Notes under the pieces: model-generated
Told to the model about the DNA's origin: nothing
The model's input: only the letters and a program-made list of their open reading frames with translations
The model's database searches: none
Translations under genes and position numbers: made by a program
Origin: Thermoplasmata archaeon
GTDB lineage: Archaea; Thermoplasmatota; Thermoplasmata; Thermoplasmatales; Thermoplasmataceae
Assembly: GCA_021797525.1 (NCBI GenBank)
Contig: JAJZZQ010000018.1
Span: 1-7,890 of the forward strand
DNA: 7,890 nt
Direction of reading: 5' to 3'
Shown: one piece after another, positions 5,954 to 7,890 of the stretch
Position numbering within the stretch: position 1 is the first letter of the stretch
How the letters are laid out: every line of letters starts with the position of its first letter

Positions 5954-6243
5954 TAAACCGAAAGGAAATCAAGAATCCCACTGAAATTGCCAGGATAAGG
6001 ATTGATTCCCTTCAGGGAATGATTCTCAGACACCGGGATAACTTGGATTTCCGGAGAAACTGCACAAGAATGATGCAATTGCTTTCCCAGCGTGTGAATA
6101 TTACTCTGCCCCAGTATTTAAAAAGAAGCTTCTGTAGAAAATGTGGAACACCTTATGGAAAGGAGACATTAATAAGGGTAAGAAGGAAAATAGTGCATGT
6201 CAGATGCGGCTACTGTGGTGAGATTAGAAGGCTTCCTTACTGA
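5950..6243 (+). CDS. rnp4: Ribonuclease P protein component 4 (Rpp21/Rpr2 family)
   Basis: Protein subunit of archaeal RNase P, which matures tRNA 5' ends; with the RNP1 (Rpp29) partner it binds the specificity domain of the RNA. The 97-residue product has a helical N-terminal part (11-50, IARIRIDSLQGMIL then NCTRMMQLLSQR), the basic hinge LPQYLKRSFC, and a zinc ribbon with C62 and C65 (CRKCG) and C86 and C89 (CGYCG), ending EIRRLPY. All four zinc ligands are present. The ATG at 5950 is chosen because the frame upstream to 5842 runs antisense through the phosphatase start and the family begins shortly before the first helix. Length is at the short side of normal (about 100-120). It diverges from the phosphatase gene by 25 bases and ends one base from the next gene. 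Confidence 0.93.
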   Translation: MVNRKEIKNPTEIARIRIDSLQGMILRHRDNLDFRRNCTRMMQLLSQRVNITLPQYLKRSFCRKCGTPYGKETLIRVRRKIVHVRCGYCGEIRRLPY

Positions 6244-6244
6244 C

Positions 6245-6472
6245 TTACTCGTTAAGAGTCTCAATCTGGAACATTACCTTGAATCCCTCAAGGGTTGCCT
6301 GAATCTTATCTGCGAACCATATTGAGTCATCTGCAGTGGCGCTGTCGCCCCACTCATATATCATATCATGCTCTCCTATGACAGGCTTGAATCCAAGGGA
6401 CCTCAACCTATTTATAACTTCGCTAGGTTTTGCACCTTCGCTGGAAAATGATACTTTAAGATAGGTTTTCAT
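6245..6472 (-). CDS. Conserved-looking small protein of unknown function, 75 residues
   Basis: I do not recognise a characterised family. The 75 residues begin MKTYLKVSFSSEG and read as alternating strand and helix: strand TYLKVSFS, helix KPSEVINRLRSLG, strand FKPVIGEHD, strand MIYEWG, helix DSIWFADKIQATLEG and strand FKVMFQIETL. This is a beta-alpha-beta-beta-alpha-beta order as in ferredoxin-like or ACT-type small domains. There are no cysteines, no membrane segment and no signal peptide, so it is probably cytosolic. An in-frame ATG at 6481 would add three residues (MKP). I prefer 6472 because the TATA box predicts a transcript start near 6475, which is downstream of 6481. It has its own promoter and ends one base from the convergent rnp4. 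Base composition and codon use look like the neighbours. Confidence 0.8.
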   Translation of the reverse strand: MKTYLKVSFSSEGAKPSEVINRLRSLGFKPVIGEHDMIYEWGDSATADDSIWFADKIQATLEGFKVMFQIETLNE

Positions 6473-6497
6473 CGGTTTCATCGCTACATTTAAGCCC

Positions 6498-6506
6498 CAT
6501 ATATAG
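6498..6506 (-). promoter_or_regulatory. TATA box for the 75-residue protein gene
   Basis: CTATATATG on the minus strand is the clearest TATA box in the window. With CTATATAT at -31 to -24 the transcript would start near 6475, three bases before ATG 6472, giving an almost leaderless message. This spacing decides the start codon chosen for the gene. Confidence 0.55.
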
Positions 6507-6523
6507 TTTTTTCTTGCAGGATT

Positions 6524-6546
6524 ATAAAAAGAATGGTTTAAAAATA
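6524..6546 (-). terminator. Candidate double U-tract terminator after the MMPL transporter gene
   Basis: Following the transporter stop codon (6557-6555), the minus strand has two T runs, TATTTTTAA and TCTTTTTAT, about 14 bases apart. Archaeal transcription often ends at such intrinsic U-rich tracts without a stable hairpin. The position, between the stop and the next TATA box, fits termination before the downstream gene's own promoter. Confidence 0.4.
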
Positions 6547-6554
6547 GGGAAATA

Positions 6555-7890
6555 TTATGATCCGGAATTTCCGGAGCCTTTTTTACTGAACTTTGAAGGC
6601 CACCAGTTGAGCCTCTTAAGAAGCAGCATAACAGCGGGAACGAAGAAAGGCCAGCTCACAAATGTGTCTATGAGGACACCGAGAGCAAGGCCAGCTCCGA
6701 TCTCCTGTATTATGGCAAGCTGGCTGAATACAAGGGCACCGAATGTTGCAAACAGAAGAGATCCAAGGGTCACGATAACTCCGCCATTCTCTGTAATGCT
6801 TTTCGCGATTCCTACAGCATCATCGTTCCCTTTCATTACCTCCTCCCTTACTCTTGTAATCATGAATATATCATAATCAAGGCCCACAGCAAGCAGAGTT
6901 ATGACAGTAAACATGGGGAGGAATATCAGTATTGACAGATGCAGCAGATAGAAGAGGAAAGCGTAAGCTATGGACAGAGAGATTATAACTGATGCGAGAA
7001 CCATGAATATGAGCCTTATCGGTGTGAACACAGAACCGAGCTGAATGAAAAGCACCAGGAATATGGCTATTGAGAGAATGGGCACAAGCTTTGCAAAACT
7101 GTTTGACGTGAAACTGTATGCATTGTTTAGGCCTTCAGTCAGGCCTCCGACATAGAATTTATAATTTCCATCGGAAGTTGAAGTGATAATGGAGTCCAGA
7201 TTCTTCACATTTTTTGTAGACTGTGAGCTCCAGGCAACTGAACCAAGCTGGAAATCTACAACCGCATAATGCGTATTGTTCCCTATGAATGTGTCCATCT
7301 GTTTCATATAGGTTGACCGGTATGTTGCGTTGACACCTGCCAGATCAGGCGAAACCTGAGAACCATACGGGAAAGTTGGGCCATAGACCTGCGTTATGCC
7401 GGTATTATTCATCAAGCGATTCTCCAGTGACGAGATCTGGTTCATCTCGGTAATATTGTATGTCCCATTAACAACGAGGGGTTGCTGGAATTCCAGGATA
7501 ATATAACCTCTGTCAAAGAAATCCCCATGGAATGAGGAATTTACAACCTCTATAGCCTGGATTCCACTGCTGGGAGGCACTAGAGAGAACAGATCCATGT
7601 TTGTTGGTGTTGAGAAATAGACATAACTGCCAACCAGTGTCAGAACAATAAATATTCCAAGGATTTTCAGGCGGTTCCCATGGACTGTTGAAGCAACCTT
7701 CTGGAAATATTTTCCCTCCTTTTCCCCCCTGTACCTCCCAAATATTCTTTTCTTCCCTCTTGTCAATATTGCAATAAGCAGGGTGTTGGCAACCAAAATG
7801 GTTATGAGAACGCCTATGGCATTGGAGATTCCGGCGTCAGAGAAAAGTGGAATATTCGCAATCCAAAGCGCAAGGTATGATATCCCAACT
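6555..7890 (-). CDS. MMPL/RND-superfamily membrane transporter, C-terminal part (runs off the right edge)
   Basis: The frame is open to the window edge, giving 444 residues of what is usually a protein of about 900-1000. It comprises the end of the first repeat and the whole second repeat. Counting from the first complete codon (7889), helices lie at about 1-11 and 24-43. A basic cytosolic linker follows (44-72), then a helix (74-91), an outside domain (about 92-265), and four to six helices (268-424). The MMPL signature AVGLDYDIFMITRVREE (334-350) carries the proton-relay aspartates D338 and D340. The outer domain holds six N-x-S/T sequons. A TTG at 7796 is internal: the hydrophobic helix continues upstream of it. 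MMPL proteins export lipids, drugs or other hydrophobic compounds using the proton gradient; the substrate here cannot be told. The tail SGNSGS is low complexity. Confidence 0.9.
   Translation of the reverse strand, partial: VGISYLALWIANIPLFSDAGISNAIGVLITILVANTLLIAILTRGKKRIFGRYRGEKEGKYFQKVASTVHGNRLKILGIFIVLTLVGSYVYFSTPTNMDLFSLVPPSSGIQAIEVVNSSFHGDFFDRGYIILEFQQPLVVNGTYNITEMNQISSLENRLMNNTGITQVYGPTFPYGSQVSPDLAGVNATYRSTYMKQMDTFIGNNTHYAVVDFQLGSVAWSSQSTKNVKNLDSIITSTSDGNYKFYVGGLTEGLNNAYSFTSNSFAKLVPILSIAIFLVLFIQLGSVFTPIRLIFMVLASVIISLSIAYAFLFYLLHLSILIFLPMFTVITLLAVGLDYDIFMITRVREEVMKGNDDAVGIAKSITENGGVIVTLGSLLFATFGALVFSQLAIIQEIGAGLALGVLIDTFVSWPFFVPAVMLLLKRLNWWPSKFSKKGSGNSGS

Noticed and set aside
5925..5981. 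Longer phosphatase start at ATG 5981.
   Set aside because: The added 19 residues are hydrophobic, absent from the known family N-terminus, and would overlap rnp4; GTG 5924 puts the first strand directly before the DxD motif.
6561..6575. Near-palindrome TCCGGAATTTCCGGA just before the transporter stop codon, considered as a terminator hairpin.
   Set aside because: It lies within the coding region and is explained by repeated Ser-Gly codons in the tail SGNSGS; the arms have only one base between them, so no RNA hairpin of that size can form.
6514..6876. Plus-strand open frame of 120 codons.
   Set aside because: It is antisense to the transporter C-terminal region, starts with TTG, and has no protein-like motif; it is a shadow of the real gene.
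1..7890. Search for a new defence, mobile or CRISPR-like system.
   Set aside because: There are no direct repeat arrays, transposase or integrase motifs, toxin-antitoxin pairs or terminal repeats; all but two of the genes belong to known families.

Overview
The window looks like a stretch of core chromosome from a euryarchaeon, most likely of the class Thermoplasmata. The gene set is archaeal: ribosomal protein S8e, SRP19, the primase large subunit PriL and RNase P component 4. The haloacid-dehalogenase phosphatase resembles, as I remember it, the Thermoplasma acidophilum phosphoglycolate phosphatase. TATA-like boxes sit about 24-31 bases before several start codons, as expected for leaderless or near-leaderless archaeal transcripts. 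The lineage is an inference; no rRNA is present.

Layout. Positions 1-453 hold the start of a minus-strand membrane protein that runs off the left edge. A 141-base divergent promoter region follows. Then comes a plus-strand operon, rps8e-srp19 (595-1223), whose genes overlap by ATGA. The minus-strand operon pepQ-priL (3296-1185) converges on it and overlaps srp19 by 39 bases. From a 66-base divergent spacer the plus-strand operon queE-pyrC (3363-5273) is read, with the two genes directly adjacent. A minus-strand phosphoglycolate phosphatase (5924-5247) converges on pyrC with a 27-base overlap and diverges from rnp4 (5950-6243). A small minus-strand protein of unknown function (6472-6245) ends one base from rnp4. 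The right end (7890-6555) holds the C-terminal part of an MMPL/RND-type membrane transporter.

Together the genes cover translation (S8e), protein targeting (SRP19), tRNA 5' processing (RNP4), tRNA modification (QueE, towards preQ0 and archaeosine), replication priming (PriL), peptide turnover (PepQ), pyrimidine synthesis (PyrC) and metabolite repair (phosphoglycolate phosphatase). Packing is tight: there is no gap over 150 bases, and all three convergent pairs overlap or touch. I see no CRISPR array, insertion sequence, tRNA or defence gene. I find no convincing undescribed system. The most interesting points are the promoter architectures (an inverted repeat framing the rps8e TATA box, and symmetric TATA elements midway between divergent genes), the uncharacterised 75-residue protein and the sequon-rich outer domain of the transporter.
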